From NCBI RefSeq assembly GCF_014646695.1, contig NZ_BMNT01000016.1:52144-116143 (forward strand): a DNA stretch of 64,000 nucleotides. The letters are read 5' to 3'. Position numbers and translations under genes: made by a program. This document shows positions 1-9,473 of this stretch, one piece after another (position 1 is the first letter of the stretch; every line of letters starts with the position of its first letter). The notes under the pieces are model-generated. The model was not told where the DNA came from and made no database searches. It worked only from the letters and a program-made list of their open reading frames with translations. Origin of the DNA: Sphaerisporangium melleum. GTDB taxonomy: Bacteria; Actinomycetota; Actinomycetes; Streptosporangiales; Streptosporangiaceae.

Positions 1-721
1 GCTCGGCCACGGCGGGGTCGATGCCGGTGAGGTCAACGCCGGCCAGCGGGTCGTCGGAGGCCGTGGGCGGCGCGCTCGGCTGATCGGAGGCCGCGGCGCT
101 CGGCGCCGGGGTCGCCTCGCCGCTCGGCTTGGCCTTGCCCGAGACGGAGACCGAGGGAGCCGGGGTCGGAGCGGTCAGTCCGGACGACAGCGCGCGGCCC
201 GCGGGGGTGGCGCTGGTGGCAGGCTTGGCCGTGGACTTCGGCGTGCTGGTCGTGCCCGGCTTCGGCGTGCCCGTGCCGGGCGAGGCGCCGGCGGAGGGCG
301 TCGCGGGCGCGGTCGGCAACGCGCTCGGGGGCGTGATGACGGCGGGGGCCACCGCGAGCACTTGACGGAAGCGCAGCTCGGCCGTGGTGCCCAGCAGCCG
401 GACGACCTCCGCCTGTCCGGCGCCCGGCACCTGGATGACGATGTTGTCACCCGCCTTGGCGACCTCGGCGTCGGAGATGCCCGTGCCGTTCACCCGGTCG
501 CGGATGATGTTGACAGCGAGGTCGAGGCTCTCTTGCGAGGGGGCCGCGCCGGTCTGCGTGACGGGCGAGAGCGTCACCGTGGTGCCGCCTGCGAGGTCGA
601 GGCCGTACTTCGGGACGAAGGCCTTCTGCAGGAGCATCACCCCGCCCATGGCGAGGATGAGCGCCAGCAGCGCCAGGAGCGTGCGTCCCGGCCTACTCTG
701 GCTACTGGTCGATGGGGCCAC
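1..721 (-). CDS. secD: Protein translocase subunit SecD (N-terminal part; cut by window edge)
   Basis: SecD is a membrane component of the SecDF complex that uses the proton gradient to help Sec-dependent export. The visible 240 codons read: short basic N-terminus, one membrane helix (about residues 13-32), then YGLDLAGGTTVTLSP, the conserved start of the SecD P1 region, then an NIIRDRVNGTGISDAEV block. After about residue 120 comes a long Pro/Ser/Thr/Ala-rich insertion, as often seen in actinomycete SecD, which is low complexity and probably a disordered periplasmic linker. The start is a GTG at 721, 42 bases after the yajC stop; the ribosome site is weak, so the start is moderately sure. 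It follows yajC, its usual partner. The C-terminal helices lie outside the window. Confidence 0.9.
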   Translation of the reverse strand, partial: MAPSTSSQSRPGRTLLALLALILAMGGVMLLQKAFVPKYGLDLAGGTTVTLSPVTQTGAAPSQESLDLAVNIIRDRVNGTGISDAEVAKAGDNIVIQVPGAGQAEVVRLLGTTAELRFRQVLAVAPAVITPPSALPTAPATPSAGASPGTGTPKPGTTSTPKSTAKPATSATPAGRALSSGLTAPTPAPSVSVSGKAKPSGEATPAPSAAASDQPSAPPTASDDPLAGVDLTGIDPAVAE

Positions 722-763
722 TGGTGGTCAGTTCTTTCGTCAAGGGGTTTGCGGTGAGCCTAC

Positions 764-1141
764 TCAGGACTTCTTGTCGGACGAACCCTCGTCTCCCCGG
801 ACCTCCGGGGTGGCGTCGGCCGGCCTGACGTCGGTGACGTCGCCCGGTGCGCCGTCTCCATTCTCCTCCGTCTCCTCCTCGACGGGGACCAGCACGCGGC
901 CGATGGCCGACTTCGTCCAGCGGGTCTGCACGCCGGGGGCGACCTCGAGGATGAGGTCGTCGTCCTCGACGGCGGTAACGGTCGCGAACAGGCCGGTCGT
1001 GGTCATCACACGGCTGCCCGGCGTCAGGCTGTTCTGCATCTGCACTTGCTCCTGCTGCCGCTTGCGCTGCGGGCGGATCAGCAGGAAGTAGAACACCACG
1101 ACCAGCAAGATCAGTGGCACGAACGATCCAAGGCCCTGCAC
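764..1141 (-). CDS. yajC: Preprotein translocase accessory subunit YajC
   Basis: YajC is a small single-pass membrane protein that associates with SecDF. The 125-residue product has an N-terminal hydrophobic helix (residues about 4-20) followed at once by the family signature LLIRPQRKR, then the compact soluble domain (LTPGSRVMTTTGLFATVTAVEDD). The tail is acidic and low in complexity. I chose the GTG at 1141 because GGAAGGA lies 5 bases upstream and it puts the helix at the N-terminus; the reading frame stays open for 23 more codons upstream, but those encode no conserved sequence. It is directly followed by secD, the normal arrangement. Confidence 0.92.
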   Translation of the reverse strand: MQGLGSFVPLILLVVVFYFLLIRPQRKRQQEQVQMQNSLTPGSRVMTTTGLFATVTAVEDDDLILEVAPGVQTRWTKSAIGRVLVPVEEETEENGDGAPGDVTDVRPADATPEVRGDEGSSDKKS

Positions 1142-1788
1142 GGGGCTTCCTTCCGGTAAAAATGGACCGGCCTGGCGCCGGAGGTCTGGCGACGATCGGC
1201 ACGGCCACACTGATCACGTCAGCGTACACAGCCAGCCAAGCCACGGAGTTTAGGCGAGCTTGTCAAAGCCCGGCAACGAACCCACGCTCTGGCACGCAGG
1301 AAAGTTCCCGTTGTCACCGATCTGTGACCGGCGGATACGAGTATTTTGAAAGTTTCAGCGCCCCTCGGCGAGGATCCATTCAAGATCATCTGACGGCCGG
1401 ACGATCCGGAACATCGCCACATAACCAATCAGACTTCCCCGCACCTCCGGGATGCCGGTCAAGCCCGCGGTCAAATCGCACCCCTCCCCGGCCACACTCC
1501 CCATCGGCCGCCCCGTCATCCCCCCGCGGCCCTCTCGCCGCGGGTGGGCCGGGCGGCCGAGCCGGGCGTCATCGGCAAGCACGGCCGCCGGCGCGAGCGG
1601 GCCGTCGAACGGCCCGGCGACCCCTGGACGCCAGCCGGACCGGGAGTTCGCCGGGCAGGTCAGAGGTGTCCGCGGTCCGGGGAGCCGAGCGGAGCAGGGC
1701 CCTCCTGATGCCCAGGAGCACCGCGCAGAGCGGATGCGCCCCAGCGGGCGGATGTCCCGCTCGGATGGACGTCGCGGTGCCGTTCGGC
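1142..1788. other. Gene-free stretch between ruvB and yajC, with a possible yajC promoter
   Basis: About 650 bases without a convincing gene. On the minus strand a candidate promoter for yajC-secD reads TTGCCG (1276-1271), 18 bases, TAAACT (1252-1247), giving an untranslated leader of about 100 bases. An inverted repeat CCCGCGG/CCGCGGG (1523-1529 and 1538-1544) is too far from ruvB to call a terminator confidently. Open frames here are GC-skew artefacts. Confidence 0.35.
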
Positions 1789-2847
1789 TCACGCGGGGCT
1801 GGGCGGGTCGTCGAAGAGAACGGGCTGGGCCGCTCCGAAGGCGTCGGGCGGCGGGGCGAGACCGAGGTGCGTCCAGGCCGAAGCCGTGGCGACCCGGCCC
1901 CGGGGAGTGCGGGCGATGAGGCCCTGCCGCACGAGGAAGGGCTCGGCGACGACCTCCACGGTCTCGGGCTCCTCCCCCACGGCCACCGCCAGTGTGGACA
2001 GCCCGACCGGGCCGCCGCCGAACTTGCGCAGCAGCGCGTTGAGGACCGCACGGTCAAGGCGGTCGAGCCCCTCGGCGTCGACCTCGTACAGGTCGAGGGC
2101 GGCGGAGGCGACATCCCTGGTGATCACGCCGTCGACCCGCACCTCGGCGAAGTCGCGCACCCGGCGCAGCAGCCGGTTGGCGATGCGGGGCGTGCCGCGC
2201 GACCTGCGGGCGATCTCGTGCGCTCCGGCGTCGGGGAGGTCGAGTCCCAGCAGGCGGGCCGAGCGGCGCAGCACCTGCTCGAGCTCGGGCACGTCGTAGA
2301 AGTCCATGTGCGCGACGAAGCCGAACCGGTCGCGCAACGGCGCGGGCAGCAGGCCCGCCCGCGTGGTGGCGCCGACCAGCGTGAACGGCGCGATCTCCAG
2401 CGGGATCGCGGTCGCGCCGGGCCCCTTGCCCACCACGATGTCGACCCGGAAGTCCTCCATGGCGAGGTAGAGCATCTCTTCGGCGGGGCGGGCCATGCGG
2501 TGGATCTCGTCGATGAACAGCACCTCGCCCTCGGACAAGGTGGACAGGATCGCCGCCAGGTCTCCGGCGCGTTCGAGCGCCGGGCCCGAGGTGAGCCGCA
2601 GCGGCATGGCCAGCTCGGCCGCGATGATCATGGCGAGGGTGGTCTTGCCGAGCCCGGGTGAGCCGCTCATCAGGACGTGGTCGGGCGGCCGGTTGCGGCG
2701 CAGCGCGCTCTCCAGCACCAGGGAGAGCTGCTCGCGCACCCGCCCCTGGCCGATGAACTCGGCCAGGCGCTTGGGCCGCAGAGCGGATTCGATGGCCTGC
2801 TCGTCTCCCTCGGCGTCCGGGGACACCAGATCGCGTTCCAGGCTCAT
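1789..2847 (-). CDS. ruvB: Holliday junction branch-migration ATPase RuvB
   Basis: RuvB is the hexameric AAA+ motor that, on RuvA, drives branch migration of Holliday junctions in recombination repair. The 352-residue product has the family order: N-terminal [12 protein letters not shown], Walker [10 protein letters not shown], Walker B LFIDEIHR, sensor 1 (LVGATTRAG), arginine-finger region (RDRFGF), and a C-terminal winged-helix domain ([17 protein letters not shown]). The ATG at 2847 ([10 protein letters not shown]) was preferred to an upstream GTG because it matches the family N-terminus and has GGAG 8 bases ahead. It is last in ruvC-ruvA-ruvB and is separated from ruvA by about 240 bases, unlike the overlapping ruvC/ruvA pair. 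Confidence 0.97.
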   Translation of the reverse strand: MSLERDLVSPDAEGDEQAIESALRPKRLAEFIGQGRVREQLSLVLESALRRNRPPDHVLMSGSPGLGKTTLAMIIAAELAMPLRLTSGPALERAGDLAAILSTLSEGEVLFIDEIHRMARPAEEMLYLAMEDFRVDIVVGKGPGATAIPLEIAPFTLVGATTRAGLLPAPLRDRFGFVAHMDFYDVPELEQVLRRSARLLGLDLPDAGAHEIARRSRGTPRIANRLLRRVRDFAEVRVDGVITRDVASAALDLYEVDAEGLDRLDRAVLNALLRKFGGGPVGLSTLAVAVGEEPETVEVVAEPFLVRQGLIARTPRGRVATASAWTHLGLAPPPDAFGAAQPVLFDDPPSPA

Positions 2848-3091
2848 CGCACCGGCTCCGTCCACCGCGCGGGACCCGCCGCCCACCGCACCCGGCCCGG
2901 CGACGGGCACGCCCGGTGATCGGCGCCCGCCGCGAGCGACGCCGCCGAAGGCCTTCCGCCGCGCGGATGAGCGGCCCGCCGGCGCGGCGCAGGCGGCACG
3001 ACCTGAACGCCGGTTCTGGCTCTCCCACCTGGTCTCCGGGATGGACGGCGCCGGGCGGGAAGGTGCTCCTCGGGGATCACACCGGCCGCCC

Positions 3092-3712
3092 TCATCGGAC
3101 GCTCAGCGCGCGAAGGGCCGACTTGAGCAGGGCCGCCACCGCCGGGGTGCGCCCGGCGGCGACCTCGGCGTCGGCCTCGGGCGTGACGGCGGCGATGGCC
3201 TCGTCGGCGTCCTTTGCGGAGTAGCCGAGCCCGACGAGGCCGGAGTGCACCTGCTCACGCCAGGCGGGCCGGCTCGCGGCGCCGTTCAGGGCCGCGGCGA
3301 CGGCCCCGTCCGGAGTGCCGAGCTTGTCCTTCAGCTCCAGGATGATGCGCTGCGCGCCCTTCTGCCCGATGCCGGGGACCATGGTGAGCGCCTTGACGTC
3401 GGCCGCGGCCACCGCGACCCGCAGGGCGTTCGGCGCGTGGACGGCGAGCATGGCCAGCGCGAGCCGCGGGCCGACGCCGGAGGCGGTCTGCAGCATCTCG
3501 AACACCACCCGCTCGTCGTCGGCGGCGAAGCCGTACAGCGTGAGGGACTCCTCGCGGACCACCAGCGAGGTGGCCAGCCGTGCCTGCTCGCCCACCCGCA
3601 GCCCGGCCAGGGTGCCGGGCGTGCAGTGCACCAGGACGCCGACGCCTCCCACCTCGATGACGGCGGAGTCGGGGGCGATCGCGGCGACGCGGCCGGAGAC
3701 CGACGCGATCAA
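3092..3712 (-). CDS. ruvA: Holliday junction DNA-binding protein RuvA
   Basis: RuvA tetramers bind the four-way junction and load RuvB. The 206-residue product has the N-terminal OB fold ([12 protein letters not shown]...[12 protein letters not shown]), the two helix-hairpin-helix repeats ([16 protein letters not shown] and [19 protein letters not shown]) and a C-terminal RuvB-interaction domain ([15 protein letters not shown]). It starts with TTG at 3712, whose last two bases form the first two bases of the ruvC stop (TTGA overlap), which suggests translational coupling; AGGA lies about 8 bases upstream. Length is typical. Confidence 0.97.
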   Translation of the reverse strand: MIASVSGRVAAIAPDSAVIEVGGVGVLVHCTPGTLAGLRVGEQARLATSLVVREESLTLYGFAADDERVVFEMLQTASGVGPRLALAMLAVHAPNALRVAVAAADVKALTMVPGIGQKGAQRIILELKDKLGTPDGAVAAALNGAASRPAWREQVHSGLVGLGYSAKDADEAIAAVTPEADAEVAAGRTPAVAALLKSALRALSVR

Positions 3713-4446
3713 AGGTCCGTTCCTTTCTCTGGGGACGCGGGGTCGGATGTCACCGGGGCCCCGGACCGCGCGGCACCGGCCTGATCACCCGCGGGCCGCA
3801 CCGGACCCGCCTGCCCCCGCGCGGGGGGCACGAGGCCGGCCCGGCCCCGCGCGGGGAGGCCGGCGCCTGGAGCAGGGCGGGTCACCGCGTCGCGGGCGCC
3901 ACGCGTGCCAGGAAGGGGCGTGCGGGCCTTGGCGAGCGCCTCGGCGAGGCGGCTCTGCGGGCCGCCGCGCCAGATGTGGCAGATGGCCAGGGCGAGCGCG
4001 TCGGCGGCGTCGGCCGGCTTGGGCATGGCGTCGAGCCGGAGCAGCCGGGTCACCATGGCGCCCACCTGGGCCTTGTCGGCCTTGCCGAACCCGGTGATCG
4101 CGGCCTTGACCTCCGACGGGGTGTGCAGGGCGACCGGGAGCCCCCGGCGGGCGGCGCAGACGATCGCCACGGCGGACGCCTGGGCGGTGCCCATGACCGT
4201 GCGCAGGTTGCTCTGGCTGAAGACCCGCTCGACGGCCACGGCGTCCGGGCGGACGTCGTCGAGCCATCGCTCGATCTCGGCCTCGATGGCCACCAGGCGG
4301 GCGCCGATGTCGTCGGTGGCGGGAGTGCGGGCGACGCCCACCCTGATCAGCGAGAGCGGAGCGCCCGCGCGCCCCTGGACGGCGCCGAGGCCACATCGGG
4401 TCAGCCCGGGGTCCACCCCCATCACCCGCAGCTCCGGCAGCCGCAC
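3709..4446 (-). CDS. ruvC: Holliday junction resolvase RuvC with low-complexity C-terminal tail
   Basis: RuvC is the endonuclease that cuts Holliday junctions symmetrically. The RNase H-like fold and acidic catalytic residues are visible: Asp in [12 protein letters not shown] (residue 12), Glu in [12 protein letters not shown], and the Asp pair in [15 protein letters not shown]. The GTG start at 4446 has GGAGGAGA 5 bases upstream. The conserved core ends near residue 178; the last 65 or so residues are a Gly/Ala/Arg/Pro-rich tail not seen in the Escherichia coli protein and probably disordered. The gene heads ruvC-ruvA-ruvB and has a LexA box immediately upstream. Confidence 0.95.
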   Translation of the reverse strand: MRLPELRVMGVDPGLTRCGLGAVQGRAGAPLSLIRVGVARTPATDDIGARLVAIEAEIERWLDDVRPDAVAVERVFSQSNLRTVMGTAQASAVAIVCAARRGLPVALHTPSEVKAAITGFGKADKAQVGAMVTRLLRLDAMPKPADAADALALAICHIWRGGPQSRLAEALAKARTPLPGTRGARDAVTRPAPGAGLPARGRAGLVPPARGQAGPVRPAGDQAGAARSGAPVTSDPASPEKGTDL

Positions 4447-4465
4447 CCGCTCTCCTCCACCATCG

Positions 4466-4481
4466 CCGAACACCTGTTCGG
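4466..4481. promoter_or_regulatory. LexA (SOS) operator in front of ruvC
   Basis: CCGAACA-CC-TGTTCGG is a perfect 7+7 palindrome that contains the actinobacterial SOS consensus CGAAC-N4-GTTCG. It ends 20 bases upstream of the ruvC GTG and just downstream of a candidate -10 (TACAGT, minus strand, 4491-4486), where bound LexA would block transcription. The family knowledge (LexA controls ruvCAB in many bacteria) and the position agree. Confidence 0.85.
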
Positions 4482-4645
4482 GGGAACTGTACCGGCATCG
4501 GCGGCCGGCCGCACGCACCACCGGCGCGTCGCGCCCGGCGCTTCACCGTAGCGGAGGACGGCCACGCGCGGCGGCCCGCTCGGGCCTCCCCTGCCCCGCC
4601 GGCGGGTATCGGGCAGGGGGCGGGGACCTGAGTTCGGCGGGCGGG

Positions 4646-5836
4646 TCAGAAGTAGTCGATCATGTAGGGCTTGGCGGCGAAGACCGCGCCCAGCAGGTCG
4701 TCCAGCTCGGTGGTGCCGCCGGTGAGCAGGCCGGCCCGGCGCAGGGAGCTCGTGTGGACCCCCGCGTAAAGGGCGGACATGCCGCCGATGGCGAGGCGGG
4801 GCACCTGGTGCCCGGCGGGGGCGGACGAAGGAGTGGCGGTGCCCGAGCCGCCGGAGACGCACAGCCGCCAGGCGCCGGAGTTGGCCGGGCGCAGCGGGTC
4901 GTCCACCACGATGACGGCGTCGGCCTCGACACCGGCCGGGTAGCCGCGCCCGGCGATGGCCATGGGCAGGTCGACCAGCCGGAACATCCAGCGCACCTGC
5001 TCGACGGAGTCGCGGGAGCGCTCGCGCAGCAGCCACAGCATCGGGTCGTCGGGCTCGACGATGGCCCGCACCGTCTTGGCGACCGAGGAGGCGGTGCCGA
5101 CCAGGGACCACAGCGCCCGGGCCGTGGCGTGCGAACCGGCGACGAGGTTGTCCACGTCGATGTCGCCCTCATGCCAGCTGTACATGACGTACCCGTCCTC
5201 GGCGAGGTAGCCGTAGTCGTCGTCGTCCGACAGCCACAGGCGGGTGAGGCGCTCGTCCCAGCCGATGGGGCCGGAGGCGCGGGTGGCGGCGTAGACGCGG
5301 TCGAGGGTGGCGGCCAGCTCGGAGGCGTCGTCGGGGCCGAGCCGGCGGAGCTTGACGGGGGCGTCGCCGGCGGTGAGGGTGCGCAGCGCCTCGGCGGGGA
5401 CGGTGACACGGTGGCGGGCGCCCGCGTGCTCGTAGCCGAGGCTCCGGTAGATGGGGGTGGTGGCCGGGTAGAGCGCGGAGGCGACGTGGCCGAGCTCGGC
5501 GCAGCGGTCGACGGTGGCGCGCATGAGCATGCGCCCGATGCCCCTCCCGCGGTCCTCTGGCGCGACGGTGACGCTCGCGACCCCGCCCATGGAGATGCGG
5601 CGGCCGTGCCACCACTGGTCGAACCGGTGGATCCGGCTGGTGGCGACCAGGCGATCGCCGTCGAAGACGCCGAGGTAACGCCCCTCGCCCAGAGAGGCGC
5701 TCACCATCGAGCGCCAGGTCTCGACGTCGCCGGCGGGGATGGGCCCGAAGGCACGTTTGCGGTTGTCCAGCACGGCGTCCAGGTCGCCGGCCGTCACGTC
5801 ACGGATCTCCACAGCCGCCAAACATACGGCCGCCAC
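4646..5836 (-). CDS. Eis-like GNAT N-acetyltransferase
   Basis: About 396 residues with the layout of the Eis family: an N-terminal GNAT domain with acetyl-CoA loop VTVAPEDRGRGIGRMLM (about residues 89-105), a second GNAT-like half, and a C-terminal SCP2-like domain (AWRLCVSG...LAIGGMSALYAGV). The protein ends in ...MIDYF; in Eis the C-terminal carboxylate of Phe acts in catalysis, so the terminal Phe is notable. Eis proteins acetylate amines, including aminoglycosides and lysines; the substrate here is unknown. Start is uncertain: GTG 5836, or GTG 5812 (VEIRDVTAGDL), which fits family N-termini better; neither has a strong ribosome site. It sits alone between ruvC and yebC. Confidence 0.85.
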   Translation of the reverse strand: MAAVCLAAVEIRDVTAGDLDAVLDNRKRAFGPIPAGDVETWRSMVSASLGEGRYLGVFDGDRLVATSRIHRFDQWWHGRRISMGGVASVTVAPEDRGRGIGRMLMRATVDRCAELGHVASALYPATTPIYRSLGYEHAGARHRVTVPAEALRTLTAGDAPVKLRRLGPDDASELAATLDRVYAATRASGPIGWDERLTRLWLSDDDDYGYLAEDGYVMYSWHEGDIDVDNLVAGSHATARALWSLVGTASSVAKTVRAIVEPDDPMLWLLRERSRDSVEQVRWMFRLVDLPMAIAGRGYPAGVEADAVIVVDDPLRPANSGAWRLCVSGGSGTATPSSAPAGHQVPRLAIGGMSALYAGVHTSSLRRAGLLTGGTTELDDLLGAVFAAKPYMIDYF

Positions 5837-6120
5837 GGCACCAAGGGCGAACCGATTTCCGCCGCCCGGGCCCGCGTACCGCCACGCCGGACCGTGCCCG
5901 CCGCCGGAACACCGTGCTCGGGCAGGCCCGACGCCGGCCGGCTCCCGTCACCACGTGCCCGGCCGCAGCCCCACGGGGCGCCTTCGCCGCCGGCCGCTGC
6001 GCCCGGCATGCTCCGCGCCCCCGCCGGGCGCATCGGCGGCGGGCTCACGGGCGGCCGTACCCCGCCGCCGCGACGACCCGGCCCGGGAGGATGGGAGCCG
6101 GAGTCAGGAGCGCGGCGACC

Positions 6121-6873
6121 TCAGTCGATCTTCGCCAGGACGTCGTCGGAGACGTCGAAGTTGGCGTAGACGTTCTGCACGTCGTCGCTGTCCTCGAGGG
6201 CCTCGATCAGGCGGAAGACCTTGCGGGCGGCGTCCTCGTCCAGCGGGACGCTCATGGTCGGCAGGAAGCTGCTCTCGGCCGAGTCGTAGTCGATGCCGGC
6301 CTCCTGCAGGGCCTTGCGCACCGGGACCAGGTCACCGGCCTCGGAGACGACCTCGAAGGAGTCGCCGAGGTCGTTGACCTCCTCGGCGCCGGCGTCCAGG
6401 ACGGCCGCCAGCACGTCGTCCTCGGTCAGCACGCCGCCCCTGGGCACGATGACGACGCCCTTGCGGTTGAACATGTACGCCACCGAGCCGGGGTCGGCCA
6501 TGGAGCCGCCGTTGCGGGTCATGGCGACGCGCACCTCGGAGGCCGCGCGGTTGCGGTTGTCGGTGAGGCACTCGACCAGGACCGCGACGCCGCCGGGCGC
6601 GTAGCCCTCGTACATGATGGTCTGGTACTCGGCGCCGCCGGCCTCCAGGCCGCCACCACGCTTACGGGCGCGCTCGATGTTGTCGACCGGCACCGAACTC
6701 TTGCGCGCCTTCTGGATGGCGTCGTACAGCGTCGGGTTGCCGTCCGGGTCGGGGCCGCCCGTGCGGGCCGCCACCTCGATGTTCTTGATGAGCTTCGCGA
6801 AGAGCTTGCCGCGCTTGGCGTCGATCACGGCCTTCTTGTGCTTCGTCGTCGCCCATTTGGAGTGGCCGGACAT
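6121..6873 (-). CDS. yebC: YebC/PmpR family regulatory protein
   Basis: A 250-residue YebC-family protein with the invariant N-terminus [23 protein letters not shown] and the three-domain sequence pattern of the family ([22 protein letters not shown] in the middle). Family members bind DNA as regulators or bind ribosomes to ease stalling at polyproline; which applies here cannot be told from sequence. It begins 3 bases after the pdxT stop, so the two are probably one transcript, an arrangement conserved in actinobacteria next to ruvC. Confidence 0.95.
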   Translation of the reverse strand: MSGHSKWATTKHKKAVIDAKRGKLFAKLIKNIEVAARTGGPDPDGNPTLYDAIQKARKSSVPVDNIERARKRGGGLEAGGAEYQTIMYEGYAPGGVAVLVECLTDNRNRAASEVRVAMTRNGGSMADPGSVAYMFNRKGVVIVPRGGVLTEDDVLAAVLDAGAEEVNDLGDSFEVVSEAGDLVPVRKALQEAGIDYDSAESSFLPTMSVPLDEDAARKVFRLIEALEDSDDVQNVYANFDVSDDVLAKID

Positions 6874-6876
6874 CGG

Positions 6877-7467
6877 CTAGAGCTCCCTCACCATCTCGAC
6901 AAAATACGAATGAACCCGCGTGTCCCCGGTCAGCTCGGGATGGAAGGACGTCGCGAGCAGAGGTCCCTGCCGGACCGCGACGATCCTATCCCCCGGCTCG
7001 GCCCGTCCCAGCACTTCGACGCCCGTGCCCACCGACTCGACCCAGGGCGCCCGGATGAAGACGGCGCGGAGCGGGCCGCGCCCGGCGAAGTCCATGGACG
7101 CCTCGAAGGAGTCGACCTGGCGGCCGAAGGCGTTGCGGCGCACGACCATGTCGATGCCGCCGAGCGTCTGCTGACCCTCGATGCCGCCTTCGATGCGGTC
7201 GGCCAGCATGATCATCCCGGCGCAGGAGCCGTAGGCCGGCATGCCGGACTTGACGCGCATGCGCAGCGGTTCGAGCAGTTCGAACGCCTCGGCGAGTTTC
7301 CCCATCGTGGTGGACTCCCCGCCGGGGATGACCAGGGCGTCCACCGCCTCCAGTTCGGCAGGGCGGCGCACGGTCACGGGCTTGGCCCCCGCCGAGGCGA
7401 GGGAGCGCGCGTGTTCGCGCACGTCGCCCTGGAGGGCGAGAACGCCGATCGTCGGCGCAGAGGTCAC
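6877..7467 (-). CDS. pdxT: Pyridoxal 5'-phosphate synthase glutaminase subunit PdxT
   Basis: PdxT hydrolyses glutamine and channels ammonia to PdxS for vitamin B6 synthesis. The 196 residues show [13 protein letters not shown] at the N-terminus, the oxyanion-hole PGGEST, the nucleophile Cys82 in YGSCAGMI, and the His-Glu of the triad in SFHPELTGD. The start is GTG at 7467 with AGAGGAAA about 7 bases upstream. Its synthase partner pdxS lies about 2 kb upstream on the same strand, with a phosphatase gene between them. Confidence 0.96.
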   Translation of the reverse strand: MTSAPTIGVLALQGDVREHARSLASAGAKPVTVRRPAELEAVDALVIPGGESTTMGKLAEAFELLEPLRMRVKSGMPAYGSCAGMIMLADRIEGGIEGQQTLGGIDMVVRRNAFGRQVDSFEASMDFAGRGPLRAVFIRAPWVESVGTGVEVLGRAEPGDRIVAVRQGPLLATSFHPELTGDTRVHSYFVEMVREL

Positions 7468-7741
7468 CGGTCTTTCCTCTCACTTCGTCAACCGCTGGTG
7501 CCACCGGTTCCGCCGCTGTCCGCCTCGCGGGCGGGCCCGGAGCCGGGGCGCGGGCACGTGGCCGGCTCCCGGCCGGCACGGCGGCCGTGGCCCGGCCGCC
7601 TCGCGAACGGCGCCACGGGGGCGCCGGCTCCGGCCGGACGGATGCGGCGGCGGGGGATCCACCGGGCACGCACGTGTATCGAAGCGTACGGCCATGAGCG
7701 GCAACGCCCCAAACGGGCCCGGGCTTCCCTGCCACCGGCCA

Positions 7742-9253
7742 TCAGGCCTGGCGGACCAGGCCGGGCATCTGGTCGGCGACGGTGAACCCGGCGGCGGTCA
7801 GCGCGGGGGCGCCCGGGGTGCGCACGTACCGCAGGATCTTGAAGTCCGCCGTGACGGCCGCGGGCTCGACCCTGAGCATCAGGTAGCCGCGCCGCCGCAG
7901 GTGGAAGTGCAGGTGCGGGTTGGTGTCCAGCAGACGGTCGCGGGCCTTGTCGTGGTCGTGGCCGTCGCCGCCGCTGCTGATCGAGGTGACCGCGAACTCG
8001 GTGCCCACCAGCGGGGAGTCCTCGTCGTCGTAGTCCACGGCCAGGTCGCCCGCCCAGTGCGAGTGGACGTCGCCGGTCAGCACGACGGCGTTGCGCACGC
8101 CGGCGTCGAGCCAGCCGCGCGTGACCCGGGTGCGCGAGCCGGAGTAGCCGTCCCAGGCGTCCTGGCGCACGATCTTCTCCTCGCCGGGGTGCTTGACGCG
8201 CTGGCCGAAGTAGACCTGCTGGCCGACGATGTCCCACCGCGCCCGGGACTCGCGGAAGCCCGCGAGCAGCCACCGCTCCTGCTCGGCCCCGGTGATGGAG
8301 CGGCCGGTCTCCTTCTCGGACTTCGGGCACTCGCGGAAGCCGGACCCGCAGACGGCGGGGTCGCGGTACTGCCGGGTGTCCAGCAGGTGCAGCGTGGCCA
8401 GGCTCCCCCAGTGCAGCCGGCGGTACAGGTGGATGGAGGCTCCGTGCGGCACGCTCGCGCGGCGCAGCGGCATGTGCTCGTAGTAGGCGCGGAACGCGGC
8501 CTCGCGCCGGGCGGCGGGCAGCTTGGCGGTCCAGTTGTTGCGGACCTCGTGGTCGTCCATGATCGGAACCCAGGGCGCCGCCGCGTGGGCGGCCCGCAGG
8601 TCGGGGTCGGTCTTGTACTGGGCGTGCCTGCGCCGGTATCCGGCCAGGGTCTGCGCCTCGGGTCCGTCGTGCTCGCGCACGTTCCCGCCGGGGCAGGGGT
8701 GCTCGCCTTTGCCGTGCTCGTAGATGTAGTCGCCGAGGTGCACGATCATGTCCGGGTGCTCCTCGGCGGCACGGGTGTAGGCGGTGAAGTGCCCGTGCTG
8801 GTAGTTCGCGCAGGAGGTCACCGCGAGAGTGAGCGATGTGACCGGGGCGCCGTGGGCGGGGGCGGTCAGCGCGCGGCCGATCGGCGAGATGTAGGGCCCG
8901 GCCTTGAAGCGGTACCAGTACTCGCGGCCGGGCTCCAGCCCCTCCACCTCGGCGTGGACGCTGTGCGCCCATTCGCGGACGGCCTGCTCGGTGCCGCGCC
9001 GGACGACGTGCGCGCAGGCGGGGTCGGTGGCGACCTCCCAGCACACCGGGACGGGTGCGGGGGGCATGCCGCCGAAGCCGTCCTCGGCCAGCGGCGTGGG
9101 CGCGAGGCGCGTCCACAGGACGAAGCCGTCAGGGGTGGGGTCGCCGCAGGCGATGCCGAGGGTGAAGGGCTCGCCGTAGTGAGCGCTCAGGGGCGGCACC
9201 CCCGGCACTCCCGCCATCAGCCCCATCACGAGGAACGATCGCCTGTCGATCAC
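7742..9253 (-). CDS. PhoD-like alkaline phosphatase/phosphodiesterase, Tat-exported
   Basis: A secreted metallophosphatase of the PhoD family, expected to hydrolyse phosphate mono- and diesters outside the cell. Starting at GTG 9253 the N-terminus is a twin-arginine signal (VIDRRSFLVMGLMAG). The mature part has the PhoD N-terminal beta domain (FTLGIACGDPTPDGFVLWTRL) and the metal motifs TSCANYQHGHF, MIVHLGDYIYEHG, IMDDHEVRNNW and VVLTGDVHSHWAGD. A TTG nine codons upstream is the other possible start. It lies between pdxS and pdxT, which is unusual, and no Pho box was recognised. Confidence 0.93.
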   Translation of the reverse strand: MIDRRSFLVMGLMAGVPGVPPLSAHYGEPFTLGIACGDPTPDGFVLWTRLAPTPLAEDGFGGMPPAPVPVCWEVATDPACAHVVRRGTEQAVREWAHSVHAEVEGLEPGREYWYRFKAGPYISPIGRALTAPAHGAPVTSLTLAVTSCANYQHGHFTAYTRAAEEHPDMIVHLGDYIYEHGKGEHPCPGGNVREHDGPEAQTLAGYRRRHAQYKTDPDLRAAHAAAPWVPIMDDHEVRNNWTAKLPAARREAAFRAYYEHMPLRRASVPHGASIHLYRRLHWGSLATLHLLDTRQYRDPAVCGSGFRECPKSEKETGRSITGAEQERWLLAGFRESRARWDIVGQQVYFGQRVKHPGEEKIVRQDAWDGYSGSRTRVTRGWLDAGVRNAVVLTGDVHSHWAGDLAVDYDDEDSPLVGTEFAVTSISSGGDGHDHDKARDRLLDTNPHLHFHLRRRGYLMLRVEPAAVTADFKILRYVRTPGAPALTAAGFTVADQMPGLVRQA

Positions 9254-9420
9254 ATGACGATCATCAACTATGCCCAGCAAACCACAGGTATAGCCACACC
9301 CAGGTCACAGGGGATATTTCCGGACGATCACCCCGTCGCCCCGCGCACCGCCACTTCCGCCGCGAATCGCCGGCCGGGTGTGCGGTGGCCTTCGCGACCC
9401 CGTGGACCCCCGCCGGCGGG

Positions 9421-9467
9421 ACGCCTCCCCAAGCGCCGCGCGCGGCGGCGGGGCACCGGGGAGGCGT
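9421..9467 (-). terminator. Hairpin directly after pdxS
   Basis: Inverted repeat ACGCCTCCCC (9421-9430) / GGGGAGGCGT (9458-9467) with a GC-rich loop, beginning 6 bases beyond the pdxS stop on the minus strand. There is no U tract, as is usual for high-GC actinobacteria. It would separate pdxS from the phosphatase gene. Confidence 0.6.
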
Positions 9468-9473
9468 GGAAGA

